Shown here: in pieces, positions 1 to 9,535 of the stretch
Layout: each line of letters opens with the position of its first letter
Numbering within the stretch: position 1 is the first letter of the stretch
Source: Pontibacter pamirensis
Lineage (GTDB): Bacteria > Bacteroidota > Bacteroidia > Cytophagales > Hymenobacteraceae
Direction of reading: 5' to 3'
DNA: 64,000 nucleotides
Assembly (NCBI RefSeq): GCF_010015475.1
Contig: NZ_SSNI01000017.1
Coordinates: 62,001 to 126,000 of the forward strand
Position numbers and translations under genes: made by a program
Notes under the pieces: model-generated
Told to the model about the DNA's origin: nothing
Databases searched by the model: none
The model's input: the letters and a program-made list of their open reading frames with translations, nothing else

Positions 1-1
1 T

Positions 2-565
2 ATCGGTAAGTCAGGTTGCGGAAAGTCTACACTGCTATACATTTTGTCTACCATGGATACGGATTATGATGGAGAATTGCTCATAGATGGCGCGTCGATG
101 ACTGGGAAGAACGATGCGGCGCTGGCGCGTATCCGCAACGAGAAGATTGGGTTTGTATTCCAATTTCATTATCTGCTCAACGAGTTTTCAGTGCTCCGAA
201 ACGTGATGCTGCCGGGTATGAAGCTGAACAAGTTTAGTGAGCAGGAAGTGGAGCACCGGGCCCTGGAGCGGCTGAAGATGTTAGGTATAGAGCAGCTGGC
301 TCATAAAATGGCCTACAAAGTCTCTGGTGGCGAAAAGCAGCGGGTAGCCATTGCCCGTGCCCTAATTAACGACCCATCCGTTATCATGGGCGATGAACCT
401 ACAGGCAACCTGGATGTAAAGAATAGCGAAATGGTGTTTGATATCCTTCAGCAGCTGGCGGCAGAACATAACCAGACGCTGCTGATTGTGACCCACGACC
501 AGAGCTTTGCCGAAAAAACCGGACACATTATTGAAATGGAGGACGGGAAAATCATCCGCAATTAG
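2..565 (+). CDS. ABC transporter ATP-binding protein, LolD/MacB type (5' truncated by window)
   Basis: This is the nucleotide-binding subunit of a LolD/MacB/FtsE-like ABC transporter; it hydrolyses ATP at the inner membrane for a permease that is not in the window. The reading frame is open from base 2, so the true start lies upstream; the TTG at 44 and ATG at 53 are internal. Visible motifs in order are Walker [11 protein letters not shown]-loop FQFHYLL, signature [15 protein letters not shown], Walker [13 protein letters not shown] and the switch histidine in LLIVTHD. The TGNLD after Walker B and the short C-terminus after the H-loop fit the LolD group, which extracts lipoproteins or drives MacB-like pumps. 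No permease follows, since the next gene is on the other strand. The substrate cannot be told from this fragment. Confidence 0.93.
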   Translation: MGKSGCGKSTLLYILSTMDTDYDGELLIDGASMTGKNDAALARIRNEKIGFVFQFHYLLNEFSVLRNVMLPGMKLNKFSEQEVEHRALERLKMLGIEQLAHKMAYKVSGGEKQRVAIARALINDPSVIMGDEPTGNLDVKNSEMVFDILQQLAAEHNQTLLIVTHDQSFAEKTGHIIEMEDGKIIRN

Positions 566-621
566 ACCGAACTTTAAAAGGCAGGAGCCGCAAAGGCACG
601 ACTGAAAGTAAAATTACTGGC

Positions 622-990
622 TTACTTGCGGAAAATCTTTGTAATGCTCCGGGCGGTAAGCATGACTAGAACACCACTTATCGCAAATATTTTGATTATT
701 GTCTGAGGGTCCTTTATGGAGCGAAACCGCGTACTTCCTTCGCTTATTTCAATATAGCCGACAGGAGTAAGCACCATACCGCCGCCGCCACCCGAGCCCT
801 CTTCTCCTGTTTTCATGCCAGCCCCGCCACCAAAGCCATACACCGCCTTGGAAACTGGTATAACAGTAAAGCCATTTCGTTCTACAGGTTCTCCATAAAT
901 TCGCGCAGCGTTGGCTGCACCACCAAGTTTTTCTGCTATTCTTTCAACAAACGAGCTGGATGCGCTGCTTTGAGTATCTTGATTTTCCAT
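622..990 (-). CDS. GerW/YtfJ-family protein with C-terminal membrane helix
   Basis: A 122-residue protein of the GerW (spore YtfJ) family, which despite its name is widespread outside spore formers and has no settled function there. The body matches the family: a segment starting around residue 31 with YGEPVERNGFTVIPVSK, then a very Gly-rich loop (GFGGGAGMKTGEEGSGGGGG), then a strand pair around VLTPVGYIEI. Residues about 95-115 form one hydrophobic helix followed by a basic tail, so the protein is probably anchored with its glycine-rich domain in the cytoplasm. It stands alone, convergent with the ABC ATPase and divergent from the DUF5020 gene. The family assignment is from remembered motif similarity; the topology is inference. 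Confidence 0.75.
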   Translation of the reverse strand: MENQDTQSSASSSFVERIAEKLGGAANAARIYGEPVERNGFTVIPVSKAVYGFGGGAGMKTGEEGSGGGGGMVLTPVGYIEISEGSTRFRSIKDPQTIIKIFAISGVLVMLTARSITKIFRK

Positions 991-1188
991 TTTGCTTTCA
1001 AATTAACGGTATAGGAGGGATAATTTTCTAATGCTGTGGGATTAATACGACCTGATTTGAATATAAGAAAAATTCATATAATAACCTGAAAAAGCCATTG
1101 ATTAAGTTGTAAAGGAGAGCATGATGTATGGTTACAAAGTTAACAGCAGATATGAGCTGCTGTAGTAGCAGATTTAAATTCAAGACTT

Positions 1189-1196
1189 TACCTTTG
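1189..1196 (+). promoter_or_regulatory. Candidate Bacteroidetes -7 promoter element
   Basis: The octamer TACCTTTG matches the Bacteroidetes sigma-ABfr -7 consensus TAnnTTTG exactly and lies 37 bases before the ATG of the DUF5020 gene. No clear -33 TTTG is visible at the expected spacing, so support is partial. Confidence 0.35.
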
Positions 1197-1233
1197 CGGC
1201 TTAAATTAGCTTTTTTAACCCTTTACATCCGGC

Positions 1234-2013
1234 ATGTTTATTACTTCTACCAAATCAGGTATTCTTTTAAATAAAAAGTCTTTTCTACTAATACTGTTTT
1301 TTGCCCTCTCACTGCTAATTAACAGGCAGGCCGAGGCGCAGGTAATTTACCAGGGAGGTTCTAATGTGCAGCTTCTGTACGGCCGCAACTTAAAACAACC
1401 CGGTGATTTAGCGACTGTCACGGTAGAACATTTTGGTTCTTATGGTGCCCTAGAGCAGTTTGTTTTTGGTGATTTGTTTAATGATGCTAGTTTGGCAAGC
1501 CCGAACCTGTATATGGAGTGGTACCCGAAAGTGAGCCTGAGCCGTGCTACTGGGCGGGAGATAAAGTTGGGACCCATCAGTGATGTACTGCTGTCGGGCG
1601 GTATAAATGTCTTGTTCGGAGGCACGGAAGATTTCTTTGTTTACACGGCGGGTCCTGCTTTCAAGTTTCGGATTCCGGGTTCCGGTCTGCTGCAACTCGA
1701 AACATACTACCATAAGCAACTCGGTGAGGAATACGATGGCACCTATCAGCTAACGCCTAGTTGGGATGTTGCATTGCCTGTTTCGGAGAAGGTGCATTTG
1801 AGGTTCCGTGGCTTCATGGATTTTATAGGTGATCGTGGGCCTGGCAGCACACAGTACTTAACGCAGCCGCAACTTTTCTTGGACCTGGGGAACACCTGGG
1901 GCAAGCCCGGCAAAACGTACATCGGTTCTGAGTGGCGCTACTGGAACAATGTGGCTGGCATTGAGGGGCTGGAGGAGTCTTTCCTGCAGGCGAACCTGCT
2001 CATTAGCTTATAG
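1234..2013 (+). CDS. DUF5020 outer-membrane protein (Tsx-like channel family)
   Basis: A 259-residue exported protein of the DUF5020 family, relatives of which are described as nucleoside-specific channel-forming (Tsx-like) beta-barrels in Bacteroidetes. The N-terminus has a basic stretch, a hydrophobic core (SFLLILFFALSLLI) and an A-E-A-Q cleavage region near residue 35, a standard SPI signal. The mature part shows alternating amphipathic strands with glycines and aromatics, for example YGALEQFVFGDLFND and the terminal FLQANLLISL, which looks like an outer-membrane closing strand. A candidate -7 element sits 37 bases upstream. It is monocistronic, and the next gene converges on it. Transport specificity cannot be read from the sequence. 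Confidence 0.8.
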   Translation: MFITSTKSGILLNKKSFLLILFFALSLLINRQAEAQVIYQGGSNVQLLYGRNLKQPGDLATVTVEHFGSYGALEQFVFGDLFNDASLASPNLYMEWYPKVSLSRATGREIKLGPISDVLLSGGINVLFGGTEDFFVYTAGPAFKFRIPGSGLLQLETYYHKQLGEEYDGTYQLTPSWDVALPVSEKVHLRFRGFMDFIGDRGPGSTQYLTQPQLFLDLGNTWGKPGKTYIGSEWRYWNNVAGIEGLEESFLQANLLISL

Positions 2014-2232
2014 AGAGCAGCCACAGCAGGGGAGAAGAAGCCCGTTTCATCACACTTTGCTGTGCCTGAGGCCGGAACAGCAGGAGAAAGGCCCACTATT
2101 TTATCTCTTTTTTCTGGAATTGTATATCACCACGAAGCAACGTTTGAATGATGTATGCGCATATCTTTTATACTGGTTACCTGAGACTTTAACCTACGTA
2201 TGTATACCATTGCAATAGCTACCCTATTACAT

Positions 2233-5200
2233 TTACTGCCTGATGTACACATGGAAAGTTGAACCGACACCTACCTCACTTTCCACTTCAATTCTGCCAT
2301 CGGCATTTTCCACTATCCGCTTCACCATATAGAGGCCAACACCAGAGCCTTCCACGTGGTCGTGCAGGCGACCGAACATTTTAAAGAGCTTGTTGTCTTG
2401 ACGCAAATCCATGCCAAGCCCATTGTCCTTGACTGAAAGAACGACAAAATCTCCTTCCAACCGGCAATTAATTTCTACCCTCGGCGCACAGTTGAGGGAT
2501 CTGTATTTGATAGCATTGGATACTAAGTTATAGACTACGGAGCGCAGGTTCTTTTCAGAAAAGCGAATGGAAGGACAGGCGTCCACATTTACGTCCAGTT
2601 GTGCCTCTGCCGCTTCCAACTGTTGGGAAAGGTCCAGTTTTACTTCCCTGATTACTTCTGATAGATCGACCACAACAGCGTCCTGGCTGTTCTCCTTTTG
2701 TAGCTTGGTTACATCTGTCAGGTGCTCAATCGTGCGCTTGAAGCGTTCAATAGAGTCTTCAATCATGCCAGTTACTCCTTCGAGTCCCTGTGATTCTATT
2801 ACGTGAGATGGCAGGGAGTCCACAAGTATCCGCAAGAGTCCTTCAATGTTAAAGATAGGTGCTTTCAGGTCGTGGGAGGCCGCGTAAATAAAGTTATCCA
2901 GGTCTATGTTGGTGCGGGTGAGTTGCTCATTTGCTATGCTCAGATCCTCATTCGTTGCGGCCAGCTCTCGGGTAAGTTCCTGTAGTGCTGCCTCCTGCTC
3001 TTTTCGTTCGGTAATGTCAATGATGATGGAGGCCAGGCCCAGCAACTCCCCACTTGAAGGATCCCTAATAGAAAAGCTATCATACTGCACTTTTATGGTT
3101 TCCCCTGTTTTAAAGTGCCGCAGACGAAACTCGCACACCCAGCGATCTTTATCTGCCAGGGCAGGCAGCATTACTTCCTTTACAAATGCTTTATCCTCTT
3201 CATGAAACAAATCGGCCATATTAAAATCTTCTACCTGTTCTTTTTCCAGACCTACCAGCTTCAGGCCGGCCGGATTGATAAAGATGCCCTTGCCATCGGG
3301 AGTTGCAAGCCCGATAAAGTCGGTGCTGTTCTCTACGAGGGTTACCATACGCTGCTGCTGCTGAGTTAGCGTTTGAAGTGCCAGATTTGAAGCAGACAAC
3401 TTTTCATTTGAAGCCTTCAGTTCCTCAGCCAGGTCTTGTGCCTGTTTTTCCCTTTCTTCAATATGTTGCCGGGCCTCCACTTGCTCTGTAATGTCTTGCA
3501 CAAGGGTATAAAATCCATCCAGTTTCCCATCCCTGAAATCAGGGACATAACTGGTCCGGATGTGTTTAACGAAATTTTCCCGGTAGGGCATTCTGCTCTC
3601 GAAATCCAGTCGCTCCCCAGCCAGTGCCCGTTTAATGTACTGTTTCACCTCCTGATATGCCTCTTCCCCGACTACTTCCCGTACGGGTCTGCCCAGCAGT
3701 TCTTCTGATTTCAAATTAAACCAGGCTTCGTATGCCTTGTTTGCAAAGCGGTATTTCTCTTCCTTATCCAGGTATCCTATCAGCACGGGTAGGGCATCGG
3801 TAATGAGCTTTAACTGTTCAGCGGTTTGTTCAACCTGTTGCCGGGCATGTACCTGATCGGTTACATCGTGGGCAAAGACCAGCACCCCATCCACGATGCT
3901 TTCTTCGTTGCGGCGGGCCTGGTATGTAAAGGTACTGTAAATCTCCTCCGGAGGAGCTCCCTCGTAGCGGGACAGCATCAGGGGCAGTTCCTGGACCACA
4001 ATGGTTTCTCCCGTCTGGTAAACCTTGTTCAGCATACTCGGAATGGGGGAAGCTTTTAGTTCAGGTAGTGCCTTTAGCAAAGGTTTTCCCAGTAGCTCCC
4101 TTCCTGGAAAAATCTGCTGGTATGCCGGGTTAACCAGATCATACACCAAATCAGGACCGTTGAGAATGACAATGGGAGCGGGTGCCTGCATAAAGAGCTG
4201 GTGCAGCTGGTGGCGTTGAGTTTCTGTTTCGGCTTTAGAGAGCTGTAGTTCTCTTGTTCGCGCCAGCACCTGATCTTCCAGTTTTCGGTTCAGGTTTTGA
4301 AGTTCCTGTTGTGTATGTGAAATCTCTTTGTTCGCCTTTCTTATCTCCTCGTTTGCTGAGGCCAGTTCATCGTTCAGTTCTTGCAGGGCCTGCTCCCTCT
4401 GTTCCACCTTCTGCCGGGATAGTACCAGATCAGTCACTTCATAGGCAAATACCATAATTTCTTCTATGCTACCATCAAGACCATGTATAGGCTGATAGGT
4501 GAAGTTGTAGTAATTGTGCCCTAATCCACCGGTGTTGTCGTGGTCAAGCTGTACTTTCATTTCGTGTGCATGCACACTTACGCCGGTGCTAAACACGCGG
4601 TCCAGCAGCCCGAAAATAGGTTGCCCGGCCAATTCAGGCATCGCCTCGGCAATGGGTCTGCCCAACAGGGGGCGATCTCCTACTACCTGCTGGTAAGGTG
4701 GGTTTACCAGCTTAAAAACGTGCTGCGGTCCTTTAAAAATACAGATCATCGCCGGCGCCTGCATAAAGATATTGTACATCTCTTCCCGCTGCAGATCGGC
4801 TTCGGCGCGGGCAGCAACTAATTCTGCCCTGGTTATTGCCTGCTTCGCTGTACCGTTTTGAGTCTCCTGACCTCGCTGTTCCATTCCCTTAAGAGCCATA
4901 ACCTGCTCCGTCACATCCTCCACCTTATAGATGATGTACAGGATATTTTCTTCGCTGTCAAGAACCGGAGAAATAGAAGCGTCCCAGTATTTCTCTACAA
5001 AATTGACTGACTGCTTCGGCTGAGAGATGTCGTAACGCTGCAGCCCCATTGGGTGTGGTTGTTTATGCTGGAGAACCCACTCCAGGGCGCGCCTCATGTT
5101 ATCAATAGCATCTGTATTGTGCAACGTCGGGTTCGCGGGAAACACTTCGAAAAAAGATTTTCCCTGGATTTCTTCGCGTATTCTGCATGTGGCCTTCAGG

Positions 5201-5313
5201 TAAGCGTTACTGGCATTTAGAATGTTAAAATCAGGAGAAAGAATCAGGTATAAATCGGGTATGGTCTCAAACACGTGAAGTAGTTCTGGCGAGAGAGAGG
5301 TAACTTGTGTCAT
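2233..5313 (-). CDS. Multi-PAS sensor histidine kinase
   Basis: A 1026-residue cytoplasmic sensor kinase without a clear membrane segment. Five PAS-type domains can be recognised by their starts: about residues 10-135, 185-310, 375-505, 515-640 and 665-790. They are separated by coiled-coil linkers rich in Glu/Gln. The second and third are close to one another (both open FMQAPA and contain NPxYQQ), suggesting an internal duplication. The HisKA H-box is YAASHDLKAPIFNIEG with the phosphoacceptor His at residue 814. The ATPase domain has an N-box (VYNLVSNAIKYR), G1 (VKDNGLGM) and G2 (GSGVGLYMVKRI). No receiver domain or partner regulator is adjacent. The last linker and H-box resemble light/redox-type PAS kinases common in Hymenobacteraceae, but the signal is unknown. 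Confidence 0.93.
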   Translation of the reverse strand: MTQVTSLSPELLHVFETIPDLYLILSPDFNILNASNAYLKATCRIREEIQGKSFFEVFPANPTLHNTDAIDNMRRALEWVLQHKQPHPMGLQRYDISQPKQSVNFVEKYWDASISPVLDSEENILYIIYKVEDVTEQVMALKGMEQRGQETQNGTAKQAITRAELVAARAEADLQREEMYNIFMQAPAMICIFKGPQHVFKLVNPPYQQVVGDRPLLGRPIAEAMPELAGQPIFGLLDRVFSTGVSVHAHEMKVQLDHDNTGGLGHNYYNFTYQPIHGLDGSIEEIMVFAYEVTDLVLSRQKVEQREQALQELNDELASANEEIRKANKEISHTQQELQNLNRKLEDQVLARTRELQLSKAETETQRHQLHQLFMQAPAPIVILNGPDLVYDLVNPAYQQIFPGRELLGKPLLKALPELKASPIPSMLNKVYQTGETIVVQELPLMLSRYEGAPPEEIYSTFTYQARRNEESIVDGVLVFAHDVTDQVHARQQVEQTAEQLKLITDALPVLIGYLDKEEKYRFANKAYEAWFNLKSEELLGRPVREVVGEEAYQEVKQYIKRALAGERLDFESRMPYRENFVKHIRTSYVPDFRDGKLDGFYTLVQDITEQVEARQHIEEREKQAQDLAEELKASNEKLSASNLALQTLTQQQQRMVTLVENSTDFIGLATPDGKGIFINPAGLKLVGLEKEQVEDFNMADLFHEEDKAFVKEVMLPALADKDRWVCEFRLRHFKTGETIKVQYDSFSIRDPSSGELLGLASIIIDITERKEQEAALQELTRELAATNEDLSIANEQLTRTNIDLDNFIYAASHDLKAPIFNIEGLLRILVDSLPSHVIESQGLEGVTGMIEDSIERFKRTIEHLTDVTKLQKENSQDAVVVDLSEVIREVKLDLSQQLEAAEAQLDVNVDACPSIRFSEKNLRSVVYNLVSNAIKYRSLNCAPRVEINCRLEGDFVVLSVKDNGLGMDLRQDNKLFKMFGRLHDHVEGSGVGLYMVKRIVENADGRIEVESEVGVGSTFHVYIRQ

Positions 5314-5574
5314 TTAGTAGTTAAATTAGGACGAAGGGGGGTGGCCAGCGCTAACCATATATACTAGTAACGTGGATACTATGGCCTTTGTTGACAAGAA
5401 TTGAGGTATATAAAGCAGGGAAAGTGGTGTGTGGTATGCGGTATGCTTCAACTATAAGATTTTGCAACTAATTAGTAGTACATATAGAAGTTAAAGCGGG
5501 ACAAAAAGCTGCTTGCGAAACGTCAATAATAAAAGGTAGATTGTAGAATAATAAAATGATGTAGATAGATTGGT

Positions 5575-6387
5575 ATGAAGGCATTATCTATTCTGTTTCT
5601 GGCTTCTTTCCTGGCGGTCTTAAGGTCCACAAGTTTTGAGAGTCTCCCGAATGGTACTGCTTATATTAAAAATGCATGGGAGCAAGATGGCTTTGATACT
5701 GCCTGGGTGCAGACGCTGGATGAAAATTCGGCTGTAGATGATACTTATGCAGCCTCAGGTAACAAGTCGCTCAGAATCTCCTTCCCGAAAGGGAAGTTCG
5801 GGCCTTCGGAAAGTGGAGGCCAGGCTAAGCTAATGCTGAAGCCGCAATCAGAATATTACGCTTCCTACAAACTGCGCTTTAGCGAAAACTTTAGTTGGGG
5901 AGGTAAACACCAGGGTGGGAAATTACCCGGTCTGGCTGGTGGCGAGAACTGTAGCGGCGGGCAAAGCTGCGACGGAACCAATGGCTTTTCGGCCCGCTTC
6001 ATGTGGAGAGAAGGCGGAAAGGCCGTACTGTACCTTTACCACATGGATAAGCCCGGACAGTGGGGAGAGGATCACCCGCTCAAACACAAGGACGGGTCTG
6101 AGGTAGTGTTCCCAAAAGGTGCCTGGATAAATCTGGTTGAGAGAGTGAAGGTAAATACGGTGCGCAATGGTCAGGCAAACAGCGACGGCGAGGTGCAGGT
6201 ATGGTACAACGGAGAAGAAGTGCTGCACCTCTCAGGGCTTCGATTTGTACAAAACAGTAATCAGGTAGATAACTTCTATTTCTCCACTTTCCATGGCGGC
6301 AATACACAGGAGTGGGCTCCCATCCATAACAGCTGGATTTGGTTTGATGATTTGACTGTTACAGATGAGCCGGCAAAAGTGTTTTAG
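5575..6387 (+). CDS. Secreted polysaccharide lyase, family PL14-like
   Basis: A 270-residue secreted protein resembling polysaccharide lyase family 14 (alginate and glucuronan lyases, beta-jelly-roll fold), which cleave uronic acid polymers by beta-elimination. A signal peptide covers about residues 1-19. Diagnostic stretches are YYASYKLRFSENFSWGGKHQ followed by GGKLPGLAGG, the repeated-Gly loop GENCSGGQSCDG, FSARFMWREGG, and the late strand IWFDDLTV. The length suits the family core with no additional binding module. It stands alone between a kinase (divergent) and a convergent gene; no SusC/SusD pair or transporter is nearby, so its substrate cannot be inferred from context. Catalytic residues were not assigned. 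Confidence 0.78.
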   Translation: MKALSILFLASFLAVLRSTSFESLPNGTAYIKNAWEQDGFDTAWVQTLDENSAVDDTYAASGNKSLRISFPKGKFGPSESGGQAKLMLKPQSEYYASYKLRFSENFSWGGKHQGGKLPGLAGGENCSGGQSCDGTNGFSARFMWREGGKAVLYLYHMDKPGQWGEDHPLKHKDGSEVVFPKGAWINLVERVKVNTVRNGQANSDGEVQVWYNGEEVLHLSGLRFVQNSNQVDNFYFSTFHGGNTQEWAPIHNSWIWFDDLTVTDEPAKVF

Positions 6388-6514
6388 CCTTAGATTTTTT
6401 TGACTCTAACTGAAATCTGCTATGATTCGCGCTGCTATAAAAGAGAAGTGTTAGGACACTAACAGTTCATTTTGATTAGAGCAAACTAAATCATCAAGGT
6501 TTGAAATAGTAGCT

Positions 6515-7222
6515 TCAATAATAAAATTCATCCACATCGTCTGAAAAGTCTATCTCTTCGCCCAGCAGTTTATCCACTACGGCCTGCTGCATCTCTTCAT
6601 ATATCAACTCACCCTTCATTAGATATCTATTTGCATCCAGCATCACCTCATATATAGGCGTGTGTATGTGTTTGGGTATTTTGAAAATGCGCGGGTCATG
6701 TTTATCGAAAGGAGTGGGGACCTTCGAGTTAAACAGATATGGGATAAGAGTCTTGGAACAGCTGATAGCAATTCGGTGCACTTCGTGTTCCTCAAAATAC
6801 TCCTGCAGCCGTTCGTTTATATTTTCAAAGAATTCTACCGTTTCCCCTAAACGAACCCTTGAACCGGCCCGGGACTTGCCTTTGGTTTTCAGGTATTTAA
6901 TCTGGCTTTTTCCCTGTTTTTTCCGCACCATGTAAGAGCGGAACACTTTATGATAGAGGTTAACGCCGTTCTCAAAATAACCCATCGCACAGTTTCCGGA
7001 CTGAATAAGCACAATCACATAGTTCACCTGAATTTCTTCCTCTGGTGTGTTTGCGCCAGGAGGGGGAAGCACAATGGGAAGCCTGAAATATACCTGCTCA
7101 TTTCCCGCGTCATCTGACAGCACCATCCTGTGTTTATCCCTTTCATACGCAGTCGCAAAGGCACTGCTCCGGATACGTTGCAGCACTTGTTGTGATCGTT
7201 CCAGTGATATAAAACGGTTCAT
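6515..7222 (-). CDS. Vms1-like release factor candidate (bVLRF1 family)
   Basis: A 235-residue cytoplasmic protein that I read as the Bacteroidetes branch of the Vms1/ANKZF1-like release factors (VLRF1). These belong to the aRF1/eRF1 peptidyl-tRNA hydrolase fold and free nascent chains from stalled ribosomes. The support is the central segment: strands ending in GYFENGVNLYHKVFRSY, then a basic loop KTKGKSRAGSRVRLGE near residues 112-128 in the place of the family's Gly-rich catalytic loop, then a helix and the strand IAISCSKTLIPYLF. The C-terminus is helical and acidic. The start is the ATG at 7222; a TTG five codons earlier is also possible. I cannot identify the catalytic Gln with confidence, so activity is an inference from fold-level resemblance. 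Confidence 0.55.
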   Translation of the reverse strand: MNRFISLERSQQVLQRIRSSAFATAYERDKHRMVLSDDAGNEQVYFRLPIVLPPPGANTPEEEIQVNYVIVLIQSGNCAMGYFENGVNLYHKVFRSYMVRKKQGKSQIKYLKTKGKSRAGSRVRLGETVEFFENINERLQEYFEEHEVHRIAISCSKTLIPYLFNSKVPTPFDKHDPRIFKIPKHIHTPIYEVMLDANRYLMKGELIYEEMQQAVVDKLLGEEIDFSDDVDEFYY

Positions 7223-7353
7223 AGGTATTGGCGGCAAAACCTGAAATTAAAGAAAAGCATTCGTAATTTTAATGCTCCTGCTGTTTCTTTGTGAGGATGC
7301 GAAGGTTCTGTTGATGCAAAGGGACATTCAAAAACAGGTATAGGAGGAGAATT

Positions 7354-7391
7354 AAAGCAAAGACGCGGACTTTTGTCCGCGTCTTTGCTTT
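7354..7391 (-). terminator. Perfect 17-bp hairpin after the L,D-transpeptidase gene
   Basis: Two arms at 7354-7370 and 7375-7391 are perfectly complementary with a four-base TTTT loop. The hairpin lies just beyond the stop of the L,D-transpeptidase gene and separates it from the next minus-strand gene. A T-run is better on the plus strand, so it may work in both directions. Confidence 0.75.
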
Positions 7392-7411
7392 TTATAGATG
7401 ATAGCTAATGT

Positions 7412-9112
7412 TTAAAACAGCTGTTGTGCCAGTGCATTGTCATGGCCGTACAGGTCATCTCTGAAATGAACCGTTCCATCGGCTTCCACCCATGTGGTGA
7501 AATACACCAGGTATACCGGCACGCTTTCTTCTAGGTCTACACGCTGTTGGTTGCTTGCATTCATAGCACTTCTAACACGGCTCGCGTCCCAGCCCGGCTT
7601 ATCCTGTAGCAGGTATGTAGCCAGGTCGGCAGGGCGCTCCACACGCACACATCCATGGCTGAAGTCACGGTCTCTTTCATCAAAAAGGTGGTTGGCAGGC
7701 GTGTCGTGCAGGTATACGGCATATTCGTTTGGAAATATAAATTTAACACGGCCTAAGGAGTTATTCGGACCCGGACGCTGCCGGATGCGGTAATCAAAGT
7801 TATGCTGCGTCATGGTGTTCCAGTTTACATTATGAACAGATACCCGCTTTGCATTAGGACCAAAAGTATTCACCATCTCCATGTCCTGCGTTTCCAGCCA
7901 GTTGATATTTTTCTGGAGATGCGGTTTAATATCATCCTCTACAATGCTGTTTGGCACGTTCCAGTATGGGGAAAACATAAGGTACTGAATCTGATGACTG
8001 AACACAGGCGTGGAGTGCATTGTTTTACCGACCACGGCCTTCATTCGCATCATTTCCTCTCCGTTTTCCATCACAGTCACACGGAAGGCAGGTATGTTCA
8101 CCATCACGTAACGGTTGTCGTCTCCTTTCGCAAGGTCTTTGGGTAGCCACCTCCAGCGCTCCATGTTCAGCACAATCTGGTCGATGCGCTCGTCCACAGG
8201 TACATTGAGTGACTTATACGTCTGCGGGCCCAGCACGCCATCTACTGCCAGTCCGTGCTGCTTCTGGAAAGTAGTTACAGCGTCCTTTACCTGCTGGTCA
8301 TATACAAAATAGACAGAATCCTGCTCGTTTACCCGCTGTTGTGGAAGCAGGCGCCTGCGCACATCCAGCACGACTTCAGATGTATCGTTCAATTTTATAA
8401 CACCTTCGCCATCCACTTTAGGCCAGCCACCACGTTCCTGTATCTGGCGGTACTGCAACAGAGCGTTCCGTAGCTTCAGGTAACCCTCGTGCAGGGCCTC
8501 AAACTCGTAATAGGGGTAGGTGCTTTCTCTTTCCTGCAGGATTGTCTCCAGCGCCTTGTTCAGCTTTATTTTATTTCGCTTAACCTCCCACTCAATGGAT
8601 GCTGTGCTATGTGGGTCTACGGCACCTTTGTAAAAGTCAGAGGCATAGTTAAAGTAAGAAGCTGTCAGAGCCAAGTCAAGTTCCTGCTTCTTTTGCTGCT
8701 TGGTTGGGTCTTTTGCCGGTATGGCTTCATATGCCCTATAATTTTCCTGTAGGTCTATAACTTTATAATCTGCGGCAGTCAAACCTTCCTTGTGTGCTTT
8801 ATCGATTGCTTGGATCAGCTTATCGGCCTGAGGTATTAGTGCATTGTTTTTAAACCAGGCCAGTTGAAAGTCCCGCTCCTCGTAAAACTGCTTTACCAGT
8901 TCCAGTTGATGCCGGTATTCGTTTTCATTGCCAATATACTCCTGTATATAATGGCGGTCGAACTTTGCCTTTTCGTTGCCGTTGGCAACATTAAGCGTAT
9001 CAGAAGCAGTAGGTAGCGAGTTATTACTTGCTGCTGCCAAAAATGGCAACAGGAGCAACAGCATGCTTAAAGCTGCTTGTGGTAAGGGTGTATTCGTAAG
9101 TATTTTCTTCAT
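7412..9112 (-). CDS. L,D-transpeptidase, LdtD/YcbB type
   Basis: A 566-residue periplasmic enzyme that forms 3-3 cross-links in peptidoglycan (LdtD/YcbB architecture). After a signal peptide (MKKILTN... then a LLLLLPFLAAA core) there is a helical scaffold region, a peptidoglycan-binding domain near residues 285-325 (VTTFQKQHGLAVDGVLGPQTYKSLNVP), and the YkuD catalytic domain with the motif SHGCVR, its nucleophile Cys at about residue 488. The HDTP upstream supplies the usual conserved His. The start chosen is the ATG at 9112 because it gives a clean signal peptide; an in-frame start at 9301 would add 63 unlikely residues. It is followed by a strong hairpin terminator. Confidence 0.93.
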   Translation of the reverse strand: MKKILTNTPLPQAALSMLLLLLPFLAAASNNSLPTASDTLNVANGNEKAKFDRHYIQEYIGNENEYRHQLELVKQFYEERDFQLAWFKNNALIPQADKLIQAIDKAHKEGLTAADYKVIDLQENYRAYEAIPAKDPTKQQKKQELDLALTASYFNYASDFYKGAVDPHSTASIEWEVKRNKIKLNKALETILQERESTYPYYEFEALHEGYLKLRNALLQYRQIQERGGWPKVDGEGVIKLNDTSEVVLDVRRRLLPQQRVNEQDSVYFVYDQQVKDAVTTFQKQHGLAVDGVLGPQTYKSLNVPVDERIDQIVLNMERWRWLPKDLAKGDDNRYVMVNIPAFRVTVMENGEEMMRMKAVVGKTMHSTPVFSHQIQYLMFSPYWNVPNSIVEDDIKPHLQKNINWLETQDMEMVNTFGPNAKRVSVHNVNWNTMTQHNFDYRIRQRPGPNNSLGRVKFIFPNEYAVYLHDTPANHLFDERDRDFSHGCVRVERPADLATYLLQDKPGWDASRVRSAMNASNQQRVDLEESVPVYLVYFTTWVEADGTVHFRDDLYGHDNALAQQLF

Positions 9113-9535
9113 TCGTTTTTTCTCTAGTAATGTTATTTTGTCTGGCTCCTGCACATCCGCATTCAAATGGAAGTATGTGCTGCTTATTGCACAGAAGAGT
9201 TGTACACTTGTATATACAAATATCAGGCCGTAAAAGTTTAAATATATCTGCAGTGGGATTGGTGTTATAGGGCTGTAGAAGGTATAGGAGGAGGTCGTCA
9301 TTGGTACTTCGCTAAGGCTACCTTTTAGGTTGTACTGTTACGGGTTTATGAGGCGCAGCTGCAGAAAACAAAAATTTGCACAAGCTGTCATCCAGCACCT
9401 GCGGGGATAGCAGGGGAGGGAGATACTTGCCAATTTTAACTTTATCTCTTAATATACGTTTTTGCCATATATAAACACCTGCCTTATAATAATTTATAGG
9501 TTTTATTTATAATTCCACCTAAAAAGAAAAATGAT
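9113..9535. other. Divergent intergenic region, no gene seen
   Basis: This spacer lies between the divergent L,D-transpeptidase and DoxX genes and must hold both promoters. The DoxX side (9430-9530) is very AT-rich. I found no exact TAnnTTTG element and no RNA-like structure. Confidence 0.5.

Noticed and set aside
9113-9301. 63-residue N-terminal extension of the L,D-transpeptidase
   Set aside because: It would place a second hydrophobic stretch before a normal signal peptide; the ATG at 9112 is preferred.
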